The notes beneath the pieces were generated by a model. That model saw nothing but the letters and a program-made list of their open reading frames with translations, did no database searches and was not told the DNA's origin. The translations under genes and the position numbers were made by a program. From UBA822 sp036336795 (GTDB lineage Bacteria > Gemmatimonadota > Gemmatimonadetes > Longimicrobiales > Gaopeijiaceae), in contig JAYZFL010000016.1 of the NCBI GenBank assembly GCA_036336795.1, forward strand, positions 1 through 45,804: DNA of 45,804 nt. The letters are read 5' to 3'. This document shows, in pieces, positions 14,664-24,105 of the stretch (the stretch's first letter is position 1; each line of letters opens with the position of its first letter).

Positions 14664-16285
14664 AGTGACCCCGAAGCTCCGCCACAGGAGAAAGTCCAAC
14701 CGTGGTCGCAGGCTCGAGCATGCAGTTCAGGCTCTGTCATCTCCATCAAGTTTCGGCCTCCCTCTCGTAACAGCAACCTGAAGTCGATCATCCGTGGATC
14801 TGCTCCTATGGGCCTTTCTGGCGCGAGTAAGTTGACGCATCCGGCCTGAAATCTGGCTTCGCATGCCCGCGAAAAATAGCCCAAGGCGAGCTCAGAATTG
14901 ACGGACGTAATCATCCCCGCGAAATAGTGTCTGCCAAGCTCATTACATGCCCACCCCGAGTTATCTCCACAATACGTGGATTCGATCTGAAGCAGGCGTT
15001 TGCAAGCGTTTCGTCGACCTTCCTCACAAGCCTGTTCCCAGAACGGGAGACTGTCTCCGGTGTGCCTTCCGTCGGTTCGTCCCACCCCAGTCATTACTCC
15101 GAAGAACACGATCCATATAGCCATGTGGGACAAATTCAAACGTGTGGGTGTCCAGTTCGACCCCAATCGGCTCCGACCGGACCTCTGTTGAATCGATTGA
15201 ACAAGGCTGTCGATCCTTTGAACACTTAGGTTCAGGAGTGGTACACAAAGAAGTTTGTCGTAGAAGGTTGGGGCACCGATCACTCCAAGAAGCGAGTAAA
15301 GGGAGAAGACGCCGAGCCCATACAGCCCTCCGAACAAGCTTTTCCCGAGCCGTGTTCTCGGTGAGGTCGACGGATCCGTCACGAGAAGGTGAAGACCCAG
15401 GAACACCGCCGACGGAATCTCGGAATCCAGAAAGTAGGGAACCCCGGTAAAGGCGGTGTAAAGTGCGCTCAATGTGAACAGAGTTATGGCGGCGGATCCT
15501 GTCACGAGCGTAATCGAAAAGAAGTACATGACGATCAGCCCGACTACGAACAGAAAAGAATAGATATTCGGAGCAAGGGTTAGGGTCGACGCGATCTCCT
15601 GCCCCCAGGTCAATTCAGTCGTGTTCGTAATGATTAGAATGAGCGAAAACAAGCCCAGCGAAAAGGCAGACGGATTGAAGATGTGTACCTTCTTACCCTC
15701 TCGGTGCCACCGCACGAACTCTTTTCCGATGAACCCAAGCGCGACCATCAGGAACTGCATGTAAAACCAGTCGTCCCTGAACCACAGAAACAAGTTTGTA
15801 CTAAAGATGATCGGAAACGGCCCGAAGCCGAGGACGTAGTGGTCTCTGCGTGACCATGCCAATAGCATGTCGAAGGCATAGGCGAACACGAGCTGCGCAA
15901 CTAAAAGCCAGACCAGATCGTGGACCGGGCGCCAGTACCAGCCCCAGTAGGCGAACACCACGGCTTGAGCTATCGCCTGCACATAGTGTTGTTTCCGCAG
16001 CACTACTCTGAGTGATCGGGTACCGGATGAGAGCTTTAGCTTCGTTAAGAGCAGAACTTGCCAGACCAAAAGCACCCCGGCCGCAACCCAAAACGAGCGA
16101 GCGAGTACCGGGTTGTCGCGCACGCGAGAAACGAATGAGATCATGACAAGACCGACCGTCAACGCAAACGGCAGCCAGTACACAGGGCGGGGTGACTCGG
16201 CTAGCGGCGAAGCGGGGGTATTTCTTACCCTTCGTCGTGTCTCCTGTCGACGATCCGGCTTAGGTCGTCGTCGTGCAGCTGCCAT
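14660..16285 (-). CDS. NqrB/RnfD-like (UnbU-like) membrane protein with Sel1-like C-terminus
   Basis: A 541-residue protein. Residues about 35-360 form some nine or ten membrane segments resembling NqrB/RnfD and the UnbU group (FIGKEFVRWHREGKKVHIFNPSAFSLGL near 185-212, LLVTDPSTSPRTRLGKSLFGGLYG near 301-324). In RnfD/NqrB a threonine in an SGAT-like motif binds FMN. The equivalent stretch here reads TGSAAITL, so covalent flavin is doubtful. Another helix (about 388-402) is followed by a soluble part with repeats such as QACEEGRRNACKRL and RACEARFQAGCVNLL. These are like the cysteine-rich Sel1 repeats of Helicobacter Hcp proteins. The start has GGAGAG five bases upstream. It overlaps the FGE-fold gene, suggesting joint function. 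Confidence 0.7.
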   Translation of the reverse strand: MAAARRRPKPDRRQETRRRVRNTPASPLAESPRPVYWLPFALTVGLVMISFVSRVRDNPVLARSFWVAAGVLLVWQVLLLTKLKLSSGTRSLRVVLRKQHYVQAIAQAVVFAYWGWYWRPVHDLVWLLVAQLVFAYAFDMLLAWSRRDHYVLGFGPFPIIFSTNLFLWFRDDWFYMQFLMVALGFIGKEFVRWHREGKKVHIFNPSAFSLGLFSLILIITNTTELTWGQEIASTLTLAPNIYSFLFVVGLIVMYFFSITLVTGSAAITLFTLSALYTAFTGVPYFLDSEIPSAVFLGLHLLVTDPSTSPRTRLGKSLFGGLYGLGVFSLYSLLGVIGAPTFYDKLLCVPLLNLSVQRIDSLVQSIQQRSGRSRLGSNWTPTRLNLSHMAIWIVFFGVMTGVGRTDGRHTGDSLPFWEQACEEGRRNACKRLLQIESTYCGDNSGWACNELGRHYFAGMITSVNSELALGYFSRACEARFQAGCVNLLAPERPIGADPRMIDFRLLLREGGRNLMEMTEPELHARACDHGWTFSCGGASGSL

Positions 16286-16407
16286 GGACTCTCCATCGGT
16301 AACGGGGTTAGTTGTGTGACGGCTGGCTGCTTCATGGAATTCCGGACAAGCGATCGGATGTTTCCGAGTAAATCACAGTGGTCATCACTCCAGAACCGGT
16401 TTCCTAT

Positions 16408-17409
16408 CTAGTCCTTAGGGTTTGGTTTTGACTCTGTAGGCTGCCCCACGATGGCGATCTTAGTACCATCTGGGCTCACTGAAATACGAGAAAAGGTCAA
16501 TCCCATGTGATTCAAGTTGGCGATTGATCGCCAATCTCTGTCTAATTCCGGGTCCCACTGGAATATTTGTCCACCTGAGGCCATCAGGAGCACTCCTTCA
16601 GGTGTCCAGGCGTGAAACTCTCCTCCACCCAACGCCCGGATGATACGATGGATTTCCCGTGTTCCGATATTCAACTCGTTGATCCAGGCTTCGTCGTCTG
16701 AGACACGTTGCACGAAGCTCCACGCATTTCGATTAGGAATCCTGTGAAGTGATCGTCCAATATTCTCGGCGACCACCTGGGCCTGGTCAGTGGTCAAATC
16801 TGCCACACGGAGGGTGGGCGGGTCTCCGAGTACGAAGAGCAATACCGTCTCTTCGTTTCCCCACACATGATATCCGATAGGCTCTATATCTCGGAACACT
16901 AACTCTGCGTCCATCCCCTCCAGCGTCATCCGCCAAAGGCGCTGAACCGAGTCCTCCTCGACACGAACTACCGTGATAGCGCGGTCGTTCGGGATAGGTA
17001 TGGCCGAAAATTCACTCTCATCCGTTCGTGTAATTCGCGTGATGCGACGAGAGGACAGGTAATACCGATGGATTTCGGTCTGCTCTTGGTTTCCCTCCCC
17101 GTAGACAGCTGTGTACAGGATCGACCTACTGTCCGGCGTGAATGTAGGTTGATTGTCGTAAGAGTTTACTCGATTGGTAATGTTCTCGAGATTGCTCAGG
17201 TAGTGCAGACCTTCGAAGACGAACAGATCAGTTAGATAGATGTCTGGTTGTAGGGGTCCCGATAGTACTAGTGGCACGTTCTCACTTTTTTCCGCCTCTT
17301 CGGACTTCGGAGGGGGATCTTGGGCTTCCACTGGAGCTGTCGTCGTGTGAAATAGGATGAACGGAATCGCCGTAGCGAAAGCCGTTCTGAAGAACTGTTT
17401 AAACAACAC
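16408..17409 (-). CDS. Exported beta-propeller (TolB/WD40-like) protein
   Basis: From the GTG at 17409 the protein has 333 residues with a signal peptide (MLFKQFFRTAFATAIPFILF... ending near VEA). The rest is built of repeated blades with DSRSILYTA, DRAITVVRV, ETVLLFVL and SPDGTKIAIVG, typical of TolB-like or DPP4 N-terminal propellers. No catalytic domain follows, so it is probably a periplasmic binding or scaffold protein. A longer frame opens with TTG at 17535, but the signal peptide lies just inside the chosen start, and AAAGG is upstream. TTG at 17406 is equally possible. It is separated from the UnbU-like gene by about 120 bp. Confidence 0.65.
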   Translation of the reverse strand: MLFKQFFRTAFATAIPFILFHTTTAPVEAQDPPPKSEEAEKSENVPLVLSGPLQPDIYLTDLFVFEGLHYLSNLENITNRVNSYDNQPTFTPDSRSILYTAVYGEGNQEQTEIHRYYLSSRRITRITRTDESEFSAIPIPNDRAITVVRVEEDSVQRLWRMTLEGMDAELVFRDIEPIGYHVWGNEETVLLFVLGDPPTLRVADLTTDQAQVVAENIGRSLHRIPNRNAWSFVQRVSDDEAWINELNIGTREIHRIIRALGGGEFHAWTPEGVLLMASGGQIFQWDPELDRDWRSIANLNHMGLTFSRISVSPDGTKIAIVGQPTESKPNPKD

Positions 17410-17646
17410 CTTGCCTTTTTCCCCTCTCAAGGAAGTCCATGCTCCCGAAAAGATCCAGGTGAATCTCGTTAATGGTGGAAGCTCCCGTAGCGCAAGCCCC
17501 TTCGGGACGTGGTGCTTTGAGGGGCGGAGGTTCAAGCCGTGGCCCCACGAGAATCTGTTAGCTTGCTCGACTATGTGATGCTCCTCACTTAGAGGTTTTA
17601 CGTCGGCCTACGTGACGCACGCTGAGCGGGGCAGCCCTTCCAAGGG

Positions 17647-18447
17647 TCAATCGGGCAAGAACTCTGTCCCACTTGCGATTTCGTCTTGATAAACGATGGC
17701 GTGGACTGTCCGGGGGCCATGAACACCGAGTGTAAGCGTAAGTTCGATATCGGCCGACTTACTCGGTCCGGTAACCAACGTACACTGATTTCCAGTCCGG
17801 AAGGTCTCGTTGAGACGACCCTCTTCTCGAACGGCGGCCATCCAGGCTTCGATTGTGGGATGGATGCGACTGGTGGAGACTAGGACGATGTGATGCAATG
17901 GTAGGAGGCTTGCCGCACGACTTCGGCCTGGCCCCGTGCCCAAGACCAGTGTTCCGGTGCTGGCGAGGGCCGCGTCAGTTCCTGTTATTCCGACTGCGAT
18001 GGAGGAAGCATCCTCCCTGCATTCGAATTCGCCGAGGTCCGGAGGAACCGTCAGCCTGATTCCTGCTCCTGACAATGCATCTCCGAGTTTGGGGATACCA
18101 AGGAGGTCTGGAGCCCAACTTAGGATTCGATCGAAAGAGAGGAGGTCTTCGGTCCGGGTGTTCCGAAGGTTTTCGAAGTGCCGGATTACCGCGTTGGGTA
18201 CAGTGTCGACGTTATCCAATATCTCGTGGCTCCCACCGACGATGTCTAGCATGGTTCCGAATAGGGCCGGCAGATTGCTTGCTGTGTCCACATCCGTGAC
18301 TGGTTCTGGTCCTGCGATTCGCGCCACCTCGAGCTCGGGGACCTTGAACCGAGTGTCTGGGTTGACGAGGCTCGTTTTCAGTCGGTCCAGAATCTCTGTG
18401 CGCGATTGGAGTTGCTCCGTCTCGTTGCTGTTGTCTACCGTGCTCAT
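17647..18447 (-). CDS. lutC: LutC-type LUD-domain protein of lactate utilisation
   Basis: Third component of the LutABC L-lactate dehydrogenase complex. The 266-residue protein carries a LUD domain with the segment SIAVGITGTDAALASTGTLVLGTGPG and the following SLLPLHHIVLV. It ends SKSADIELTLTLGVHGPRTVHAIV, the usual LutC/YkgG end. Its ATG overlaps the lutB stop by 4 bp, the order lutA-lutB-lutC is the common one, and nothing follows on this strand for about 230 bp. Its exact task in the complex is not settled in the literature I know. Confidence 0.9.
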   Translation of the reverse strand: MSTVDNSNETEQLQSRTEILDRLKTSLVNPDTRFKVPELEVARIAGPEPVTDVDTASNLPALFGTMLDIVGGSHEILDNVDTVPNAVIRHFENLRNTRTEDLLSFDRILSWAPDLLGIPKLGDALSGAGIRLTVPPDLGEFECREDASSIAVGITGTDAALASTGTLVLGTGPGRSRAASLLPLHHIVLVSTSRIHPTIEAWMAAVREEGRLNETFRTGNQCTLVTGPSKSADIELTLTLGVHGPRTVHAIVYQDEIASGTEFLPD

Positions 18448-19937
18448 GTCTCCTCCTCGGGAGAAGACATGTCCGAGGGGTTTGGCTCCCGTGTTAGTTC
18501 ATCCGTGTGGATGCGATAGTTGTTTTCCTGCAATCGGCTCTTCCAAAGGTCGCGAAATGTCTTGGCGGGTGGCCGAGGAAAGACTCGCGTACGGGTCCAC
18601 GCGTTAAAGGGGGGCGGGAGCCACGAAAGGTGTCCCGACACTGCCCCAAAGAGACGAGCGAACTGCCGCCACGCCCAAGTTGCCCAGTGATAGCGCCACG
18701 GACTAAGCATGGGAAGTGTGAGACCCCTCACGGCGACTTCTTCGGCAATCGTGGTTGATCCGAGATCGGTGATTTCGCTCCTTAGCTCAAGTAAGAGACG
18801 CGGAAGGTCGATTTTCACTGGGCATGCATCTCTGCATGATCCGCAAAGGGAACTGGCGAATGGAAGGTCTCTTGCGGCGCCGACATCATCGGCCATAAGT
18901 GGTGTGAGGACGGAGCCGATAGGGCCCGAATACGGTGTACGGCCGTAGGCGTGTCCACCGATTTCTCGATAAACAGGACAAACGTCTTGGCATGCTCCAC
19001 ACCGGATACAAAGAAGGGCATCTCCGTACCCGGACTCGAGCACGCTTGTGCGGCCATTATCCACGAGGACTACGTGCATTTCTTCGGGTCCATCCGGGTG
19101 GCCGGAGCGGCGAGGGCCGCTGCTCATAGAAAAATACACCGACACGTCCTGCCCCGTCGCATTCCGTGAGGCGGCTTGCCAGAGTAAAAGAGCGTCTTCA
19201 GGTGTCGCAACGATCTTCTCGATCCCGGCGATCACGACGTGGATGGGGGGGAAGCTTGTTACCATCCGGCCGTTTCCCTCATTGGTAATGAGGCAGATTG
19301 TCCCAGTTTCCGCGATGGCAAAGTTACAGCCGCTAATTCCCATATCAGCTGTGAGAAAACGTTGGCGGAGCACCGCCCTTGCCGTATCACACATGACGGC
19401 TGCGTCGAGCGACGGTTCCATCCCGAGCCTCTGCTGGAAGAGGTCTGAGATGTCTTGGGCTCGCTTATGAATGACAGGGGCAACTAGGTGACTCGGGGGC
19501 TCGTCGGCGAGCTGGATGATGTATTCGCCAAGATCGGTCTCAACTACGTCGATCCCCGAAGCCTCGAGCGCCTTGTTTAGATGGATCTCTTCAGTGGTCA
19601 TGGATTTAGATTTGACAGCGCTCTCGACACCTCTCTCTTGTGCGATATCCAACACGATCCTGTTGGCTTCTGCCGCGTTCCTAGCCCAATGCACCACGCT
19701 GCCGTTTTCTGTCAATGTGTGCTCGAGCTGTTCGAGTAGACTCGGTAGATTCCTGATGGCTTCCTCTCGTGCAGCGCGTGCGTGGACACGCATACGCTCG
19801 TTGTCGATCGCCCCAACCGCCTGTTCCCTTCGCTCTGCGAGTCTACCGGTAGCTTTTTCTACCGCCGCCCGGACGTCGGTGTCGGCCAGTGCCTGCTGAA
19901 TCCTTGTCTGGTACGGTGCCCCGATGTCGATCTTCAT
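18444..19937 (-). CDS. lutB: LutB-type iron-sulfur protein of lactate utilisation
   Basis: Fe-S subunit of the LutABC complex that oxidises L-lactate to pyruvate. The 497-residue protein starts with a LUD domain (about 60-300, including GISGCNFAIAETGTICLITNEGNGR). Two [4Fe-4S] motifs follow: C310, C313, C316 with C320, and C365, C368 with C372. The cysteine-poor tail is rich in Trp and Pro. The frame is open to 19991, but ATG at 19937 overlaps the lutA stop by 4 bp and fits the family. Electrons probably go to the quinone pool. Confidence 0.92.
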   Translation of the reverse strand: MKIDIGAPYQTRIQQALADTDVRAAVEKATGRLAERREQAVGAIDNERMRVHARAAREEAIRNLPSLLEQLEHTLTENGSVVHWARNAAEANRIVLDIAQERGVESAVKSKSMTTEEIHLNKALEASGIDVVETDLGEYIIQLADEPPSHLVAPVIHKRAQDISDLFQQRLGMEPSLDAAVMCDTARAVLRQRFLTADMGISGCNFAIAETGTICLITNEGNGRMVTSFPPIHVVIAGIEKIVATPEDALLLWQAASRNATGQDVSVYFSMSSGPRRSGHPDGPEEMHVVLVDNGRTSVLESGYGDALLCIRCGACQDVCPVYREIGGHAYGRTPYSGPIGSVLTPLMADDVGAARDLPFASSLCGSCRDACPVKIDLPRLLLELRSEITDLGSTTIAEEVAVRGLTLPMLSPWRYHWATWAWRQFARLFGAVSGHLSWLPPPFNAWTRTRVFPRPPAKTFRDLWKSRLQENNYRIHTDELTREPNPSDMSSPEEET

Positions 19938-20722
19938 GACCCGGAACTTTGCGGTCCTGCCAATAGCTCGGCGATATGCACAGCACGGCAACGATGGCCG
20001 TCACGGATCAGAATTCCATTCATGTGCATCATGCAGCCCACGTCCGCCATGGCCACGAGTTCCGCTCCCGACGCGTCCAAGGCACGAGCCTTCCGTCGAC
20101 CCATCTCCGTGCTGATGCCGGCGTTCCAAAGTGCGAAGATGCCGCCAAATCCACAGCAGTCCTCTGCATTTTCTAGTTGAACCATTCCCTCGCCCTGTAG
20201 GCCTTCTAGAAGAAGGCGGGGTTGGTGATCCACACCGAGCTCGCGCAGAAGGTGACAACAGGGATGATAGGTGATCCTCCGATCCAAACGACCGTCCGTC
20301 GACTCGACCCCAAGTACGTCAACGAGGTATTCGGTTAGTTCGTACGTGCGCTCTGCTACCCGGTTGGCTCTGTCTTTGACTTTTTGGTTCCCGTTTTCCA
20401 AGAGAACTGCATAGGAATGTCTCACCATGGCCGCACAGCTGCCCGACGGCACGACGATAGCATCCACTTCGTCGTCCTCGACTAACGGCCCAAAGATATC
20501 GAGAAAACCCCGCACGAGTTTTTGGGCTTCGGTACGGCGCCCAGAGTTGAACGCCGGCTGTCCACAGCATGTTTGTCCCTCCGGAAAAATGACCTCGACA
20601 CCGTGGTCACGGAGAAGATGTACAGCCGCCTCACCGATCTCGGGGTACATGACGTCAACCATACAGGTGACGAACAGGGCAACCGTGGGTTTGCCATCAG
20701 TTGGTGGTGGACGGTTGGACAT
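19934..20722 (-). CDS. lutA: LutA-type CCG-domain protein of lactate utilisation
   Basis: Small CCG-domain subunit of the lactate-oxidising LutABC complex, also related to glycolate oxidase GlcF and heterodisulfide reductase HdrB. With the ATG at 20722 it has 262 residues, close to the usual 240-260. Two cysteine-rich CCG motifs are visible: QTCCGQPAFNSG (CCG at 52-54) and EDCCGFGGIF (CCG at 189-191), each with an upstream partner cysteine (FVTC, HPCCHLL). A GTG at 20749 gives nine more residues but has no ribosome-binding site; GGAGG lies 14 bases before 20722, which is rather far. It is the first gene of lutABC and diverges from menF. Confidence 0.9.
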   Translation of the reverse strand: MSNRPPPTDGKPTVALFVTCMVDVMYPEIGEAAVHLLRDHGVEVIFPEGQTCCGQPAFNSGRRTEAQKLVRGFLDIFGPLVEDDEVDAIVVPSGSCAAMVRHSYAVLLENGNQKVKDRANRVAERTYELTEYLVDVLGVESTDGRLDRRITYHPCCHLLRELGVDHQPRLLLEGLQGEGMVQLENAEDCCGFGGIFALWNAGISTEMGRRKARALDASGAELVAMADVGCMMHMNGILIRDGHRCRAVHIAELLAGPQSSGS

Positions 20723-20791
20723 AGACGCAATATGACCCTCCGGGGACACAGCGGTAAGGGGGCAGACTGGGAGGCTGGTCCTGCGGTCACC

Positions 20792-20819
20792 TTGGTCATC
20801 ACGACCATTTCTCTATATT
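20792..20819 (+). promoter_or_regulatory. Candidate promoter of the men operon
   Basis: TTGGTC (20792-20797), a 16-bp spacer and TATATT (20814-20819) lie about 70 bases before menF. Between them and the gene is a small perfect hairpin, GTCTC-CGG-GAGAC, near 20849. The promoter call rests on similarity and position only. Confidence 0.42.
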
Positions 20820-20886
20820 GGCTGGGCGTCCCACTACTTATCGTCCGAGTCTCCGGGAGACACACATTAACTCGAACCGTGGAAGC

Positions 20887-22263
20887 ATGAATCTGGCAGA
20901 TACCCTTGCGGCCTCAAAGACGAGGATCGTCACTGTGACTACTGACGCTGTCGGAGCTGATCCCATGGATTTTCTGCGGAGAGCGGACGGCGGTGCTCGA
21001 GGCTTCTGGGCAAGGGCCGATGGTTGGGTTGCGCATGCAGGTACTCTGGCGAAGTTGATGGCGGACGGCACCGCTCCGAAGAAGCGCTTCTCTGATATTG
21101 AGACCGAAGCTCGAGGCCTGTTCGACGGTTCGGATTGGGGTGACTTCGGTGAATCACCCCCTCTTCGATTCTATGGCGGTTTCTCCTTCCGCTCCGATCA
21201 CTCCCCTGAGGGGATATGGTCGGGGTTTCCTCCTGCGCTTTTCCATCTTCCGGAAATCGAGTTGGAGGGGAAGTGGGGTCAATCTCCACGATTGATTGCT
21301 CGAGCTGTCTTTGATCCTAGAGAGGACGCTGTGGACCGTGTTTTGGCTAGCTTGCTCGCCCGGACCACCCGGCTCGGTGGCATACTTAGAGATTCGGTTG
21401 GTGACGAAAACTCTGTGCTGCTCAGCGTTCCCATCACACGAGATGAATCCGAGAGAAGTGAGTGGGAGATGGCCGTCACGCGTGCGCTAGGGGCCATCGA
21501 AAGGAGACTTATCTCCAAAGTGGTTCTGGCCCGCACGCTAGATGTGGCCATGGAGCGTCGTATCGACATCATCGAGGTCGTCCAGCACCTCTGGGAGACC
21601 AACAGTGGGAGCCACGTCTTTCTCTTTGAGCCGGGGGAAGGACAAGCTTTCCTCGGAGCCGCACCCGAGACCATCACAACCGTATCGCACGGGAGATTTC
21701 ATGCTACGGCGGTGGCCGGCACCGTCGCTCGGGGAGAAACGCCCGAGGAGCAGCACTCGTTGGCGGAGCGTCTCTTGAACAGCAAGAAGGATACAGTTGA
21801 GCATAAGATTGCTCTTGAAGACATGGTGACCAGGTTGGATTCCGTTGCGCATGAGGTCACCGCACAGGCAGAGCCTCACGTCTTGACGTTGGCCCGCATT
21901 CAGCACCTTGAGACAGAAATCCGCGCGCGCTTGCGGGACGGAACATCGGCCCTTTCGGTACTTGAAGCTCTTCACCCGACACCGGCGGTGTGCGGTCTTC
22001 CTAGGGATGCGGCTCTCGAGTTCCTCGACCAAGAAGAAACTTTCGAGCGTGGCTGGTATGCTGGCCCCGTTGGGTGGTTCGATATCGAAGGAAACGGGGT
22101 CCTTGCACCAGCCCTTCGTTGTGCCGTGGTCCGGGACCGACAGTGGCGGCTCTTTGCCGGAGCCGGAATTGTGGCTGGCTCCAATCCCAGCCTCGAATGG
22201 GAAGAGACGACAATGAAATTCGAGCCAGTATTGAGGGCCCTTGAGGAGAGCGGAGCGCAGTGA
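20887..22263 (+). CDS. menF: Isochorismate synthase
   Basis: Converts chorismate to isochorismate, the entry to menaquinone synthesis. It has 458 residues. The chorismate-binding domain shows LISKVVLARTLDV, HVFLFEPGEGQAFLGAAPE, ATAVAGTVARG, EHKIALEDMV, the HPTPAVCGLP motif and RGWYAGPVGWFD, then FAGAGIVAGSNPSLEWEET. Siderophore-type isochorismate synthases share these motifs, but menD follows with a 4-bp overlap (GTGA), so menaquinone is the likely end product. I use the ATG at 20887 with GGAAG before it. The frame opens 23 codons earlier in the region that holds the promoter. Confidence 0.93.
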   Translation: MNLADTLAASKTRIVTVTTDAVGADPMDFLRRADGGARGFWARADGWVAHAGTLAKLMADGTAPKKRFSDIETEARGLFDGSDWGDFGESPPLRFYGGFSFRSDHSPEGIWSGFPPALFHLPEIELEGKWGQSPRLIARAVFDPREDAVDRVLASLLARTTRLGGILRDSVGDENSVLLSVPITRDESERSEWEMAVTRALGAIERRLISKVVLARTLDVAMERRIDIIEVVQHLWETNSGSHVFLFEPGEGQAFLGAAPETITTVSHGRFHATAVAGTVARGETPEEQHSLAERLLNSKKDTVEHKIALEDMVTRLDSVAHEVTAQAEPHVLTLARIQHLETEIRARLRDGTSALSVLEALHPTPAVCGLPRDAALEFLDQEETFERGWYAGPVGWFDIEGNGVLAPALRCAVVRDRQWRLFAGAGIVAGSNPSLEWEETTMKFEPVLRALEESGAQ

Positions 22264-24059
22264 ATGACCCGGCGGTGACCACCGTCTGGGCGAGAGCTTT
22301 CATTGACGAGTTGGCCCGCCAGGGTGTCGAACACGCCTCTTTGGCGCCCGGCTCTAGGTCGACCCCGTTAGTTATGGCGTGTGCCCGTGACAAGCGAATT
22401 CGCACTTGGGTGCACTTGGATGAGCGCTGCGCTGGCTTCTTCGCGTTAGGAATCGGCCGGTCCAGTGGCCGTCCGTCAGCGGTGATCACCACGTCGGGTA
22501 CGGCCACCGCGAACATTCTTCCAGCCGTAGTTGAGGCCTCGCACGCCGGTGTTCCCATGGTGGTGCTCACCGCTGATCGTCCACCGGAGCTAAGGGGAAC
22601 CGACGCCAACCAGACTATTGATCAGCGCGCCATCTACGGATCTTTCGTGCGTGAGAATTTGGACGCGGGAATGCCTTCGGCCGAAGCACTTAGAGGAGTC
22701 CGGACTCTGGCCTGTAGGGCGATGGCCAGTACCCTTACACCCCGGCCGGGACCGGTCCACGTAAATCTTCCCTTTGAAAAGCCATTAGAGCCGACTGAAC
22801 TTTCTGCAGAGGACGAGGCGAAGCTACGGAAGATGGATCCGCTCGGACTGGATGGCCGTGCCGACGGCTTGCCTCTGTCTGCGGTGGACTGGCAGCCCAC
22901 TCGGGTGCCGACGGAAGACTTGAAGAAGGTCCTGGGAGTACTCAAAGGATCAGTTAGGGGAGTGATTGTGGCCGGACCGACCCGTGAGCCGGAGGTGGTG
23001 GGGCCGGCGATCGGGCTTCTTGCACGAGCTACAGGCTTTCCGGTTCTTGCCGATCCGCTCTCCGGAGCTCGTTTCGGTACTTACTGCGGACGTCAGTTAG
23101 TAACCACCTTTGACCTATTTCTTAGGAAGTCTCTCGTCCGAAGGGCACTCCGACCTGATGTTGTGCTGCGGATAGGAGGTCCTCCCACGTCGGCTTCTGT
23201 TCTCACCTACATACACGAGTATCGTGGGATACCGCAGGTTCTGATCCGCTCAGGACCCTGGTGGAGGGATCACGTTGAGGCGGCATCTCATGTTATTCAC
23301 GGGGATGTGGTGGACTTCCTCGAAAGTATGGCTTCAAGCTTGTGTGATCCGTCGTCGTCGGAGTGGTGCACGCGATGGGTCGACCTTGATCGAACGGCCA
23401 GGGCAGTACTTACCGCCAACTCCGAAGAGCCTTTCGAGGGAAAGGTCCTCGCTGCCGTGGCGGGTTCGCTTCCTCCTAAGGGAGCGCTCTTCGTTTCCAA
23501 CTCGATGCCCGTCCGGGATCTGGATGCTTTTGGCGGCGGTGGGTCTAAAGCTTTCAGAGTGTTCGGAAATCGAGGGGCGAGTGGAATTGACGGAATCGTG
23601 TCCACAGTTGCTGGGATTACTGCCGCAGTCAAAGGAATGGAGGTTGATGCTACGGGTGAAACCCAGCTCCCCGTGGTTGCGGTTCTCGGGGATGTTGCCT
23701 TCCACCACGATATGAACGGGCTCTTGGCTGTTAGCAAATATCAACTAGATGTTCTTTTCGTAGTAATTAACAACGATGGTGGAGGCATTTTCCATATGTT
23801 GCCTATCCGGGATCACGAGCCCGAGTTCACGAGCCACTTTGCAGCACCGCACGGCCTGAATTTCACGCACGCGGCGGAGATGTATGGGATCCGGTATCGG
23901 TACCTGGAGGAAGCGTCTATGCTTGGCGAGGCTCTCGGTGATCTGCTCTCTGAGACTGGGCCTCGGATACTGGAGATTCGGAGTGACCGCGCAAAGAATG
24001 TACGTCGACGTAAAGAGATAGAGAAAGCGGTGTGCCAGGCGGTTGTAGCACGATTGTGA
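22260..24059 (+). CDS. menD: SEPHCHC synthase MenD
   Basis: Thiamine diphosphate enzyme that adds 2-oxoglutarate to isochorismate, giving SEPHCHC. It has 599 residues, near the usual 550-580. It starts VTTVWARAFIDELARQGVEH, has APGSRSTPL and the early ThDP region WVHLDERCAGFFALG, then TSGTATANILPAVVEASHAGVPMVVLTADRP. The C-terminal ThDP-binding part is GDVAFHHDMNGLL...INNDGGGIFHMLP. The GTG start overlaps the menF stop by 4 bp. Gene order menF-menD is conserved in many bacteria. Confidence 0.94.
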   Translation: MNDPAVTTVWARAFIDELARQGVEHASLAPGSRSTPLVMACARDKRIRTWVHLDERCAGFFALGIGRSSGRPSAVITTSGTATANILPAVVEASHAGVPMVVLTADRPPELRGTDANQTIDQRAIYGSFVRENLDAGMPSAEALRGVRTLACRAMASTLTPRPGPVHVNLPFEKPLEPTELSAEDEAKLRKMDPLGLDGRADGLPLSAVDWQPTRVPTEDLKKVLGVLKGSVRGVIVAGPTREPEVVGPAIGLLARATGFPVLADPLSGARFGTYCGRQLVTTFDLFLRKSLVRRALRPDVVLRIGGPPTSASVLTYIHEYRGIPQVLIRSGPWWRDHVEAASHVIHGDVVDFLESMASSLCDPSSSEWCTRWVDLDRTARAVLTANSEEPFEGKVLAAVAGSLPPKGALFVSNSMPVRDLDAFGGGGSKAFRVFGNRGASGIDGIVSTVAGITAAVKGMEVDATGETQLPVVAVLGDVAFHHDMNGLLAVSKYQLDVLFVVINNDGGGIFHMLPIRDHEPEFTSHFAAPHGLNFTHAAEMYGIRYRYLEEASMLGEALGDLLSETGPRILEIRSDRAKNVRRRKEIEKAVCQAVVARL

Positions 24060-24105
24060 GCACAGGAATAAACCAAAGGGAATTTCTTAACTCGAGGCAC
24101 TTGAA

